From a virus: a stretch of 57,176 nt of DNA. The position numbers were made by a program, and so were the translations under genes. The stretch is taken from IMG/VR virus record IMGVR_UViG_3300017963_000309, positions 1-57,176 of that record; one strand, 5' to 3'. Of the stretch, positions 39,510 through 46,480 are shown piece by piece (position 1 is the stretch's first letter; the number at the start of each line of letters is the position of its first letter). The notes beneath the pieces are model-generated. The model had not been told where the DNA came from. It saw only the letters and a program-made list of their open reading frames with translations, and made no database searches.

Positions 39510-41609
39510 TTAAATTTTCCATTTTACCCCCATCCAACACCTCATTTGACCGCCTTTTCCGTCCCATAACCAATTAAAATACTTCTTTTCTTGCTCAAAC
39601 CCCATTGAAGTTAGCTTTTTCTTAATATTATGGTCGGATAATTCACGATGTTTATTTTCCACACACCACTGTTTAAACTTTTTATTGAAATCACTGACAC
39701 CAATGTACCCATTTCCATCATGTTCACAATTCTCATCAAAGAATTTTTGAAAGAAATCGCTCTTATCTTCATACCTTTTCATTCTTTCCTCTACTGACCC
39801 TTCATTAGTAAACTCACGATTTTTGATAAGTTCTTTTAAAAGACCCAGACATTTTTTTGCCAAGTTGTTATATTCTTCTTCAGGAATATCTACAAGAATA
39901 TCTTTCTTTTCGGTGAACTGGTTTGGGAAATCTATAATGAGCCATCTCCTATAGAAACCGATTGTTTTGTCATTAGTGGTGGGAAGGTTATTAGTGGCAA
40001 TAATTATCTTTGCGTAATTCTTATCTTCGAAAGGATTTTTATTTTTATACTCAAAATTCATCAAGTCTCCACCGGTTAATTTCTTTAGGGTAGATGTCTT
40101 TGACATCTCATTGAAATTTGTCTCACCCATCATGCAAACTAATTTTCGATGTAATCTTGTGACTTCAAATCTTGATTGTAATAAAACATCTAGTTCGGTT
40201 GCACAACAGTTATCCGTCCCAATGAATTTCCTTAGAAGGTCGAGATACTTACTCTTACCATTCATCCCACCACCGATGAAGCAAAATAAACGATTAATGG
40301 GATAATCTGGAACCATACAATAGGCAATGATTTCATATAAGGTTTGAACATGGTCTTTTCCGACCCACTCTTCAAAAATCCTATCCATGGTTGGCGTATC
40401 AGACGTTTTCCCCATCTTGTAGGGGATAGGATTTGTAGCTTTATATTTTGGAGTTGCCATAAACTTTTCTCCAGTTTCAAAATCGTAAATCTCATCATCG
40501 AATTGTATCCATGTAGGTTTAATTTCTGGAGGGATAATCTTCCTTGTGTATTGTTTTAGGGAATTAAGTATTTTCGTTCTGTGAGAAGGAGTAATAATAT
40601 CCTGTCCTGTTGCAGTTTCAACAACATTAAGAACGTCAACTTCATCTACAATCTTCCAATAATGTTTTTCCTTATTCCATAACCACCACATCCCGCTTTC
40701 ATCATAATACATTGGTTGCATCCCAGTATAAGTTTCAGTTTGACCTTGGATTGAGAATATCTTTTCAGTTTCCTTCTTAACATAATCTCTTCGAGATTGT
40801 TTAAGTTCATCTTCGAGACTGGCTTCTTCTGCAAGTAACTCAAGTGCATCTTTGAATGAACATTTCTTATATTCTTTCACTAAACTAAAGATATTCCATG
40901 AACCATCGCAGTGGAAACAGTGAGCCGTCTCATCATTAAAGCCAAGACATTTACCACCGGCTGAAGCGTGAAATAAACATTGTGTAGGATTCTTTGTTGT
41001 ATCAATTCCCAGTGAGGAAAGGACGTCACCCATCGTTAACTTTGATTGTATTTGATTCAAGAAGTCGTCTTCAATTTCCATCTTCGGCATCTCGATTTTC
41101 GCTTCCTTCTTCCGAGGATTCTTGTCAAAGAACATTAAGATTGCTTTTAATTCTGCGTAGTCAATACTAGCTATTGAAATATCTTCAACTACTTCATATT
41201 TGGTTCCGTTTGGGTGAATTGAGCCGGCGCCGACCACCTGCTTCCCTTCCCCCTGAACATCAGCTAACGTATTCATATTTTCGTCGAAGACCTTGAAGCT
41301 GTCTGCCAAGTTGGTAAAAAAATACTTATGCAATAATCCAGAACCGGTACGAACGGTAAAAGTTTTGGGTAAGACTTGTATCGCATCCTCTTGAACATCA
41401 GCATCATCAAAGTCAACAATTACTAATTGTTCAACACCTCCACCCATGACGCCATAGTTACCACCCTCATTTAGATGTGAAATTAGTTCATCATCATCGT
41501 AGGATATCTTTTTCTTTTGCCATTCCTTCTGGAACGGTCTCTTTCCGGATTTTTCTAATAAAACAAAATTAATACCTTCTTTTTGTAATTGCTTAGGAAT
41601 TGTCACCAT
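39510..41609 (-). CDS. Primase-polymerase / zinc / D5-P4 SF3 helicase fusion
   Basis: 699 residues. The N-terminal prim-pol domain has VDFDD (65-69), TGSGLLHKY (88-96) and VVGAGSIHPNG. A CHC2-like zinc module follows (C211, H214, C221, C231, C234). The D5-type N region leads into the SF3 helicase with Walker A GGGMNGKS (446-453). The C-terminal winged helix ends WKI. Primes and unwinds at the viral origin, likely the adjacent iterons. The zinc module inserted between primase and helicase is less usual. Confidence 0.88.
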   Translation of the reverse strand: MVTIPKQLQKEGINFVLLEKSGKRPFQKEWQKKKISYDDDELISHLNEGGNYGVMGGGVEQLVIVDFDDADVQEDAIQVLPKTFTVRTGSGLLHKYFFTNLADSFKVFDENMNTLADVQGEGKQVVGAGSIHPNGTKYEVVEDISIASIDYAELKAILMFFDKNPRKKEAKIEMPKMEIEDDFLNQIQSKLTMGDVLSSLGIDTTKNPTQCLFHASAGGKCLGFNDETAHCFHCDGSWNIFSLVKEYKKCSFKDALELLAEEASLEDELKQSRRDYVKKETEKIFSIQGQTETYTGMQPMYYDESGMWWLWNKEKHYWKIVDEVDVLNVVETATGQDIITPSHRTKILNSLKQYTRKIIPPEIKPTWIQFDDEIYDFETGEKFMATPKYKATNPIPYKMGKTSDTPTMDRIFEEWVGKDHVQTLYEIIAYCMVPDYPINRLFCFIGGGMNGKSKYLDLLRKFIGTDNCCATELDVLLQSRFEVTRLHRKLVCMMGETNFNEMSKTSTLKKLTGGDLMNFEYKNKNPFEDKNYAKIIIATNNLPTTNDKTIGFYRRWLIIDFPNQFTEKKDILVDIPEEEYNNLAKKCLGLLKELIKNREFTNEGSVEERMKRYEDKSDFFQKFFDENCEHDGNGYIGVSDFNKKFKQWCVENKHRELSDHNIKKKLTSMGFEQEKKYFNWLWDGKGGQMRCWMGVKWKI

Positions 41610-41847
41610 CAGTCACCTCGAAATAGCTTTTTGCAAAAGCTTTCGACCACTTTTTTAATTGGTCATTTAAAGCTAAATCATAATTCATGTGACATTCTTC
41701 GCAAAGATTGTGCCTCCCCCATTTGTCTGCTAAGTTCTTACGGTCTTTGCGGGCAACGGCTTCAAAACAGAATAGGTAGCATGGAACATCATGGCTTAAC
41801 TGTATTTCAGGTTCAATGAAATCCCCGCCACAATGTTGACATTTCAT
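41593..41847 (-). CDS. HNH-like zinc protein
   Basis: 84 residues from the ATG at 41847 (GAGGTCAGGGA before it). CQHCGGDFI ... LSHDVP ... RHNLCEECH follows the HNH/treble-clef order. Overlaps the primase gene by 17 nt, so it is expressed with it. Nuclease or structural zinc protein. Confidence 0.65.
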   Translation of the reverse strand: MKCQHCGGDFIEPEIQLSHDVPCYLFCFEAVARKDRKNLADKWGRHNLCEECHMNYDLALNDQLKKWSKAFAKSYFEVTDGDNS

Positions 41848-42011
41848 TCCCTGACCTCCTCGATTTGTGTTCGACCGGCAGGAAAGCATTTGAAATCTCC
41901 CGTTTTCTCGTCGATAAATTCGATTGAGTCTCCGACTCTTTGGTACTTGCTGATTGTAAAGATTAGCACGTGACCATCTAAAGTTAGGGTTTTCAGTTTA
42001 TATTTCATCAT
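41844..42011 (-). CDS. Small beta-rich protein, 55 aa
   Basis: Starts MMKYKLKTLTLDGHVL, GAGGTGAAACG before the ATG. Overlaps the next start by 4 nt. No family recognised. Confidence 0.6.
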   Translation of the reverse strand: MMKYKLKTLTLDGHVLIFTISKYQRVGDSIEFIDEKTGDFKCFPAGRTQIEEVRE

Positions 42012-42100
42012 CTCGTTTCACCTCATTTACTGAAGTCCTAATAGAAAACAAAACCCCTTTAAATAAATTTCTTACCCTTTAAAAATTACAACAGAATATA

Positions 42101-42247
42101 CTACTTTTTAAAATAACTCTTAAAGAACGAGTCAGCGTCAGAGAAATCTAAGCGACCGAAATGTTTTTGCATGAGGAGTTCCCTTTCCTCATTAGTCAGG
42201 CTCAGGAAGAACTTCATCTCCCTCTTCTTCAACCTCTTTTGTTTCAT
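42101..42247 (-). CDS. Basic small protein overlapping the upstream gene
   Basis: 48 residues starting MKQKRLKKREMKFFLSL. AGAGGTGAACG precedes its ATG inside the upstream gene; 56 bases are read in two frames. Helical and basic. Confidence 0.5.
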   Translation of the reverse strand: MKQKRLKKREMKFFLSLTNEERELLMQKHFGRLDFSDADSFFKSYFKK

Positions 42248-42356
42248 CGTTCACCTCTGTTTTAACTATATGGTCAAGCGTGTTACCCAAAGAAATCTCG
42301 TGAGCAATCTCTGCCGCTGTGAAGAATTCTCCTTTCAAGGGTTGTACTTGTTCCAT
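42192..42356 (-). CDS. Acidic small protein, 54 aa
   Basis: Starts MEQVQPLKGEFFTAAEIAHEI. CTTAAATAAAAG about 30 nt before the ATG looks like a TATA box for a near-leaderless transcript. Acidic tail read in two frames with the next gene. Confidence 0.55.
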   Translation of the reverse strand: MEQVQPLKGEFFTAAEIAHEISLGNTLDHIVKTEVNDETKEVEEEGDEVLPEPD

Positions 42357-42408
42357 TGTATTTATGAGGTGTAACTTTTATTTAAGTGTTGCGTAGTTTA
42401 TTCTGAAT

Positions 42409-42729
42409 TTATTTTGACCAATCAATATTTTTGTTTTGAATCGTTACTTTTTCCCATTGTCTTCCAAAATAATCTAAATTGCCAGTTCCTTCATCTTTAA
42501 GCCTATCCATATATCTCTTTTTCTCCTTTTCAAATTCTGTCCCAGTCATATCATATTCTTCTTGCCTCTTCCGATTAAAAGGTCTACAGTCGAATAAGTC
42601 TGGAACTTTATCACCGTCTCTGTCAGGTAGAAGTTTACGCATGAAAGATTTTTTATTTGGTGTCATCCGACCCCAACGTTTCTGTTGCGGGACTGATGCA
42701 CCTTTTGTGTTTTTCTTAAATCCAAACAT
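42409..42729 (-). CDS. TSP3-motif basic protein, copy A
   Basis: 106 residues. MFGFKKN start, QQKRWGRM, then DRDGDKVPDLFDCRPFNRKRQ, a thrombospondin type-3-like calcium motif. Shares this block with 42783-43100 and 45705-46475. Small, basic, from a strong leaderless promoter, so possibly an abundant particle protein. Confidence 0.65.
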   Translation of the reverse strand: MFGFKKNTKGASVPQQKRWGRMTPNKKSFMRKLLPDRDGDKVPDLFDCRPFNRKRQEEYDMTGTEFEKEKKRYMDRLKDEGTGNLDYFGRQWEKVTIQNKNIDWSK

Positions 42730-42768
42730 ACGAGAAATAGGAATTCAAACTTTAAATAACTTTACTTT
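42730..42768 (-). promoter_or_regulatory. Leaderless promoter, copy A of duplicated block
   Basis: Minus-strand TTATTTAAAG sits about 25 nt before the ATG at 42729. The 51 bp from 42718 to 42768 are identical to 43089-43139. Confidence 0.7.
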
Positions 42769-42782
42769 TAAGAATATATTTT

Positions 42783-43100
42783 CTACCATCTATAGGGCAA
42801 GTTATTTGTCATGGCATCTTCCCATATCACATATTCATCTGCGTAACAATCATCGCAAACTCCTAAATCCACTATCTCTTTTTCTTTCTTGCAACGCTTA
42901 CAGATTTTATTTCTTTTTCTACTATCCTGTCTCTTGCGATTAAATGGTTGACAATCGAAATGGTCAGGGACTTTATCTCTATCCCTGTCCGGTAGAAGGA
43001 GTCGATTAAAACTCTTTTGTTGTGGTGCCATCATTGCCCACCTTTTCTGTTGGTACGGTGATGCGCCACTTATCTTCCTATTTTTCCCAAATCCAAACAT
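42783..43100 (-). CDS. TSP3-motif protein with zinc knuckle, copy B
   Basis: 105 residues. MFGFGKN start, QQKRWAMM, DRDRDKVPDHFDCQPFNRKRQ, then a zinc ribbon CKRC ... CDDC absent in copy A. Same promoter as copy A. Recent duplication with exchange of the C-terminal half. Confidence 0.65.
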   Translation of the reverse strand: MFGFGKNRKISGASPYQQKRWAMMAPQQKSFNRLLLPDRDRDKVPDHFDCQPFNRKRQDSRKRNKICKRCKKEKEIVDLGVCDDCYADEYVIWEDAMTNNLPYRW

Positions 43101-43139
43101 ACGAGAAATAGGAATTCAAACTTTAAATAACTTTACTTT
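43101..43139 (-). promoter_or_regulatory. Leaderless promoter, copy B of duplicated block
   Basis: Identical to 42730-42768; drives the gene starting at 43100. Confidence 0.7.
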
Positions 43140-43153
43140 ATCCGTAGAAAACA

Positions 43154-43295
43154 TTTTAAAGATTGTTGTTGTAGAATATTGAAGGAAAGAAGTTCGAAAG
43201 AACTAGCAAAGGGAAAGAAGTTCGAAGGTTTCAAAATATTAAATTCAGCTAATGTTTTGAATTCTTCAAAGTTAATAAACCTTTCTCTTATTTAG
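43154..43295 (+). ncRNA. Small RNA candidate 1 of 3
   Basis: TATA-like TTTTAAAG (43154) is followed by GTAGAATATT (43171). Then comes a 15-nt direct repeat GGAAAGAAGTTCGAA (43184, 43212) in which the hairpin AGTTC-GAAA-GAACT has a GNRA tetraloop. It ends in a T-rich stretch near 43285. No coding frame. Shares its plan with 45164-45275 and 45351-45445. Confidence 0.5.
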
Positions 43296-43319
43296 TGGTA
43301 ACTTTCAAATAATAAAAAA

Positions 43320-43571
43320 ATGAAAATCGGAAAAATAAGTCATTTGTTTAACTTTAAGCAGAACTTTTATTGTGCTCATTGTGTGAAGAAGATGAAGAGG
43401 AGTGAGGCTTATCTTCAGTTAAAAATGGAATGGGGAAGATTCCAAGAGAGTTACCCTAAGTTGTGTAAAGAATGTTTTATGAAGATTACCGAAAATGCAG
43501 AGTGGTTCTTCGAGAATGAAGAAGAAGAATATAATAATTGGGTAACTCAGAAAAAGCTTGATAAACTTTAA
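43320..43571 (+). CDS. Zinc-knuckle protein, 83 aa
   Basis: CAHC (18-21) and CKEC (near 50) with an acidic helical end. A lone + strand gene between minus-strand genes; ACTTTCAAATAAT before it could be its promoter, or it may be read from small RNA 1. Confidence 0.6.
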   Translation: MKIGKISHLFNFKQNFYCAHCVKKMKRSEAYLQLKMEWGRFQESYPKLCKECFMKITENAEWFFENEEEEYNNWVTQKKLDKL

Positions 43572-43574
43572 ATT

Positions 43575-44384
43575 TTAAGGCATCATAGGGACAATATTTG
43601 TTGAACCGTTACCTAACGGCGCTTGCATCGGAGGTTCGGTTTCTGCTGCTTGTTGACCGGCAATTTTACAAGTCTCCATCGAGACATCGTAAGTCAAGTA
43701 AAGGAAGACAATTCCCAGAACACCGACGACGGCGATGACTGCAATCGGAAGTAAATATTTCATAAACTTGTCATACTTCGCTATCCTTCTTAATCTTGAA
43801 TTTTCGATTTCGTTCAACGTCGTGTTAACGTCGTCCCAGTCGATGACGTCGAATTCCATGACGCCGAGATGGTCGCGGATGTTGAACGGTACTAAATTTT
43901 CATGGTAAACTGTTTGCCCTTTTTCATCTAACATTTCTTTTACCGCGATGAAGTTTCCATTCTCATCTTCAGCCATTAGACCTTTCTCGGTTGACGTGAC
44001 TTTTATTGGCTTGTACTGCTTACTTCCATATTTTAATAGGTGAACTTTACCGACGGTTGGACGCAATTTATTGATTAACCATTCCAATAAGTTTGTTGGT
44101 TTGTAAGCATAATGTAGCACGCAGTCGAAAGGTACAACGTCTATTGTATCCCTCATTTTTTGTAAGATATAATTCGTGTGCCCCGTTTCTTTCTCAAAAA
44201 TTCTACCCAACCTATCGTTTGTTACAATAATATTATCGCCACGTCGTTCAAGGATTTCGGCATCGAGTGGAAACTTGCCCCACTTAAACTTTGCTATCAC
44301 TAGAGCGCCAACAGGGATTACCCACCATGAGAAGTATGCAACGAAAATCCATAACGCGTTCATTGTTTGTTCTAAAATTGCCAT
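43575..44384 (-). CDS. Membrane protein with cytoplasmic domain, 269 aa
   Basis: An N-terminal helix (about 9-33), a long soluble alpha/beta domain, a second helix (about 209-231), and a Pro/Ala tail ending NIVPMMP. No family recognised; probably a particle or assembly membrane protein. Confidence 0.7.
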   Translation of the reverse strand: MAILEQTMNALWIFVAYFSWWVIPVGALVIAKFKWGKFPLDAEILERRGDNIIVTNDRLGRIFEKETGHTNYILQKMRDTIDVVPFDCVLHYAYKPTNLLEWLINKLRPTVGKVHLLKYGSKQYKPIKVTSTEKGLMAEDENGNFIAVKEMLDEKGQTVYHENLVPFNIRDHLGVMEFDVIDWDDVNTTLNEIENSRLRRIAKYDKFMKYLLPIAVIAVVGVLGIVFLYLTYDVSMETCKIAGQQAAETEPPMQAPLGNGSTNIVPMMP

Positions 44385-44385
44385 C

Positions 44386-44505
44386 TTAATTCATGCTAAG
44401 GACAACGATGACAAGTATCATCGCTAAAATTGCTTTAATTATTTCGAAGCCGAGGATTCCTGCAATCATCCCTTGCAAGAACCGTTTATTTTCAGCTATC
44501 ATCAT
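44386..44505 (-). CDS. Tiny membrane protein, 39 aa
   Basis: Starts MMIAENKRFLQGMIAGI; one helix to the end. Lies 1 nt from both neighbours. Confidence 0.6.
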   Translation of the reverse strand: MMIAENKRFLQGMIAGILGFEIIKAILAMILVIVVLSMN

Positions 44506-44506
44506 T

Positions 44507-45115
44507 TTATTCGTAAGGTGTTCTAGGCTTCCTCTCACCTATCTGCGCTGACTCAATTCGTTTCACTGTTTGTGATATTGCCTTTAAGACTCTACCATCT
44601 TTCTGCATTGTTCGCGCGTCTTGAACTTGTTGTTTAATTTTTTTGAAGACCATGGAACGTAGGGCTTTTTCTATCCCCCATTCCTTCCTCTTCATTGTAA
44701 GTAAGTATGATAGAACTTTTTCGAACTCATGCAAATCCAAATTCATCTCTCTGTCATCAGTGGTACCCATCGGCGTGATTTGGTTCACACCACACATTTT
44801 TATTGCTGACAAGATTTCTTCAATCGCTTCATCGTGGGGGACGTAGATTTCCACGACTTGCCCGTACGGGTCTTTAACTTTTTCCTTGATAGGTTTTTCA
44901 GTCTTAGTATTGGTTCGGATGAATAAAGGTTTAGAAACTTGGAACCAAATATTTTCACCTTCCGGTGTTTGAATTAGCTCCTCGCCACGGAACTCGTGGC
45001 GGAGGACTTGGAGGATTTTATGGGCGCCAGTCAAAACTTCAACCAAAGAAGCAATTTGTTGTTTTGTCTGCGCCTCATCAGGATAATATGATTGAGACTC
45101 GTCACCAAAGTCCAT
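44507..45115 (-). CDS. Hypothetical protein, 202 aa
   Basis: Soluble, helical ends and a beta-rich centre. ATTTATAAG about 28 nt before the ATG suggests a leaderless start. First gene of a three-gene unit with two membrane proteins. No family recognised. Confidence 0.68.
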   Translation of the reverse strand: MDFGDESQSYYPDEAQTKQQIASLVEVLTGAHKILQVLRHEFRGEELIQTPEGENIWFQVSKPLFIRTNTKTEKPIKEKVKDPYGQVVEIYVPHDEAIEEILSAIKMCGVNQITPMGTTDDREMNLDLHEFEKVLSYLLTMKRKEWGIEKALRSMVFKKIKQQVQDARTMQKDGRVLKAISQTVKRIESAQIGERKPRTPYE

Positions 45116-45163
45116 GGGAAAACTAAGCAGTTTTTACTTATAAATAGTCGGGAAAAATATAAA

Positions 45164-45275
45164 ACTTTAAGTAGAAGCGATGCGTGGAATATTCATAAAA
45201 ATCATGTAAGGGATGAATAATTCGAAAGAATTAGAAATCATGTAAGGGTTCCCACCGAACTCTTATCTTTTCTAA
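45164..45275 (+). ncRNA. Small RNA candidate 2 of 3
   Basis: ACTTTAAG (45164) then GTGGAATATT (45184). A 13-nt direct repeat AATCATGTAAGGG (45200, 45236) flanks the hairpin AATTC-GAAA-GAATT (45219-45232). A T-rich end follows near 45270. No coding frame. Confidence 0.5.
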
Positions 45276-45350
45276 TGAAATGAATTATAAAAATCTATGG
45301 GTAGTTGAAACTCTATTTCCTAGTAGTATATTTTGAGGGGAAAATATAAA

Positions 45351-45445
45351 ACTTTAAGTAGTTCATCCTCGTAGAATATTAAAAGGAATGAATAATTAAA
45401 ACCAGAAAAAGGAATGAATAAGACGGGCAGTCTTATTCTTTCTAA
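45351..45445 (+). ncRNA. Small RNA candidate 3 of 3
   Basis: AAAATATAAAACTTTAAGTA (the 20 bases up to 45360), as before candidate 2, then GTAGAATATT (45371). The direct repeat AAAAGGAATGAATAA (45381, 45407) is followed by hairpin AATAAGAC-GGGCA-GTCTTATT (45417-45437) and a T-rich end. No coding frame. Confidence 0.5.
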
Positions 45446-45517
45446 GTATCCGTTTTATTTAAATCTTTGCTAGTTAGAACTATATCATTTTAATATATAT
45501 TTTGTGGGAAAAAGAAG

Positions 45518-45733
45518 TCAACGTAAAGAAACCTTCCCTCGACATCGCCATTTCTTTCTTGACAATCTTAAAGGTGAACAGGGATTCTTCGCTGCTTCAG
45601 GGAATTCAAGAAGTTGAGCATAAGAACGGGCACAGTAAGAGTCACCTTTTTTAGTCCCGGGTTTTATCGTTGCACCTTTTTGTCCATGTTCAACAACTTT
45701 CCCGTCACACTTTGTCTTCCACTTCTTTTCCAT
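45518..45733 (-). CDS. Viral small Cys protein (PGTKKGDSYCARS type)
   Basis: 71 residues. CDGKVVEHGQKGATIKPG, TKKGDSYCARSYAQ and LSRKKWRCRGK form a pattern I associate with small archaeal-virus and phage proteins of unknown role. Overlaps the upstream gene by 29 nt. Confidence 0.65.
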   Translation of the reverse strand: MEKKWKTKCDGKVVEHGQKGATIKPGTKKGDSYCARSYAQLLEFPEAAKNPCSPLRLSRKKWRCRGKVSLR

Positions 45734-46475
45734 CTTCTAAATCTAATGCTTGTAGAACGTCAGGTTTTTCTTCCTTATTTTCTTGTAAGGCTTGCGCTCG
45801 ACGGTTAGGAGCCTTAGCTTCGTATTCTTCTTGACTTTCCCCTTTGTGCTTCCAATGAGGTAAAGGATACTGTTTTCTATGCCGTGGTAATTTTGAAGTT
45901 TCAGGTTCCTTTTCGTGATAATAGCTATCAACTGTAACTGGGATTTCTTCTATTCCTAGTTCCTCAGCCGCAATGGCTGTATGTCTTCCTTCGTGACCTG
46001 CTGGTTTACCTTCACGATATTCTAAGAAACCTATAGGTACACTTTCTTTTTTGGATTTAATCTTCTCTTTTATTGGTTTAATACTACTTCTATTTTTTTT
46101 AAAGTATGATTTATAATCTTCATAACTTTCTTTGTAATCAGGGTCTCTTTCTTGCGCTTCTCGATAGGTTTCTTTTAAGAATTTCTCAGGTTTCATTTTA
46201 ACAGTTTTTATTCGTTTAGCGCTGGTACTAGAAAAACCGTATTCGTGAGCCCAACCTTTTTTCTTCCGATTGAAAGGTTGACAATCGAAAATGTCGGGAA
46301 CTTTATCCCGGTCGCTGTCAGCGAAGATGGCACGATTAAACATCTTTTGTCTCTTCGGCATACCCGCCCAACGCTTTTGCGTGAAGAGTGAAGCGCCTTT
46401 TTTTACCGCCTTTTTTTTAGGAAGTTTAGAACTAAGGAAATTTATTCGCGGTTTTTTGTTTGTGATTCCTAACAT
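45705..46475 (-). CDS. TSP3 motif plus ParB-like domain protein
   Basis: 256 residues. A basic N-terminus, FTQKRW, DSDRDKVPDIFDC (53-65) as in the two copies at 42.4-43.1 kb, a Lys-rich linker, then GHEGRHTAIAAEELGIEEIPV (160-180), the core of the ParB/sulfiredoxin fold that binds nucleotide. Acidic end. Joins the TSP3-like block to an enzyme-like domain. Confidence 0.72.
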   Translation of the reverse strand: MLGITNKKPRINFLSSKLPKKKAVKKGASLFTQKRWAGMPKRQKMFNRAIFADSDRDKVPDIFDCQPFNRKKKGWAHEYGFSSTSAKRIKTVKMKPEKFLKETYREAQERDPDYKESYEDYKSYFKKNRSSIKPIKEKIKSKKESVPIGFLEYREGKPAGHEGRHTAIAAEELGIEEIPVTVDSYYHEKEPETSKLPRHRKQYPLPHWKHKGESQEEYEAKAPNRRAQALQENKEEKPDVLQALDLEDGKEVEDKV

Positions 46476-46480
46476 GAGTA

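Noticed and set aside
39368-39573. Frames with TRQTRQTR and SSLSSLSS repeats
   Set aside because: They are translations of the TCTAG iterons and run into the promoter zone of the replication genes.
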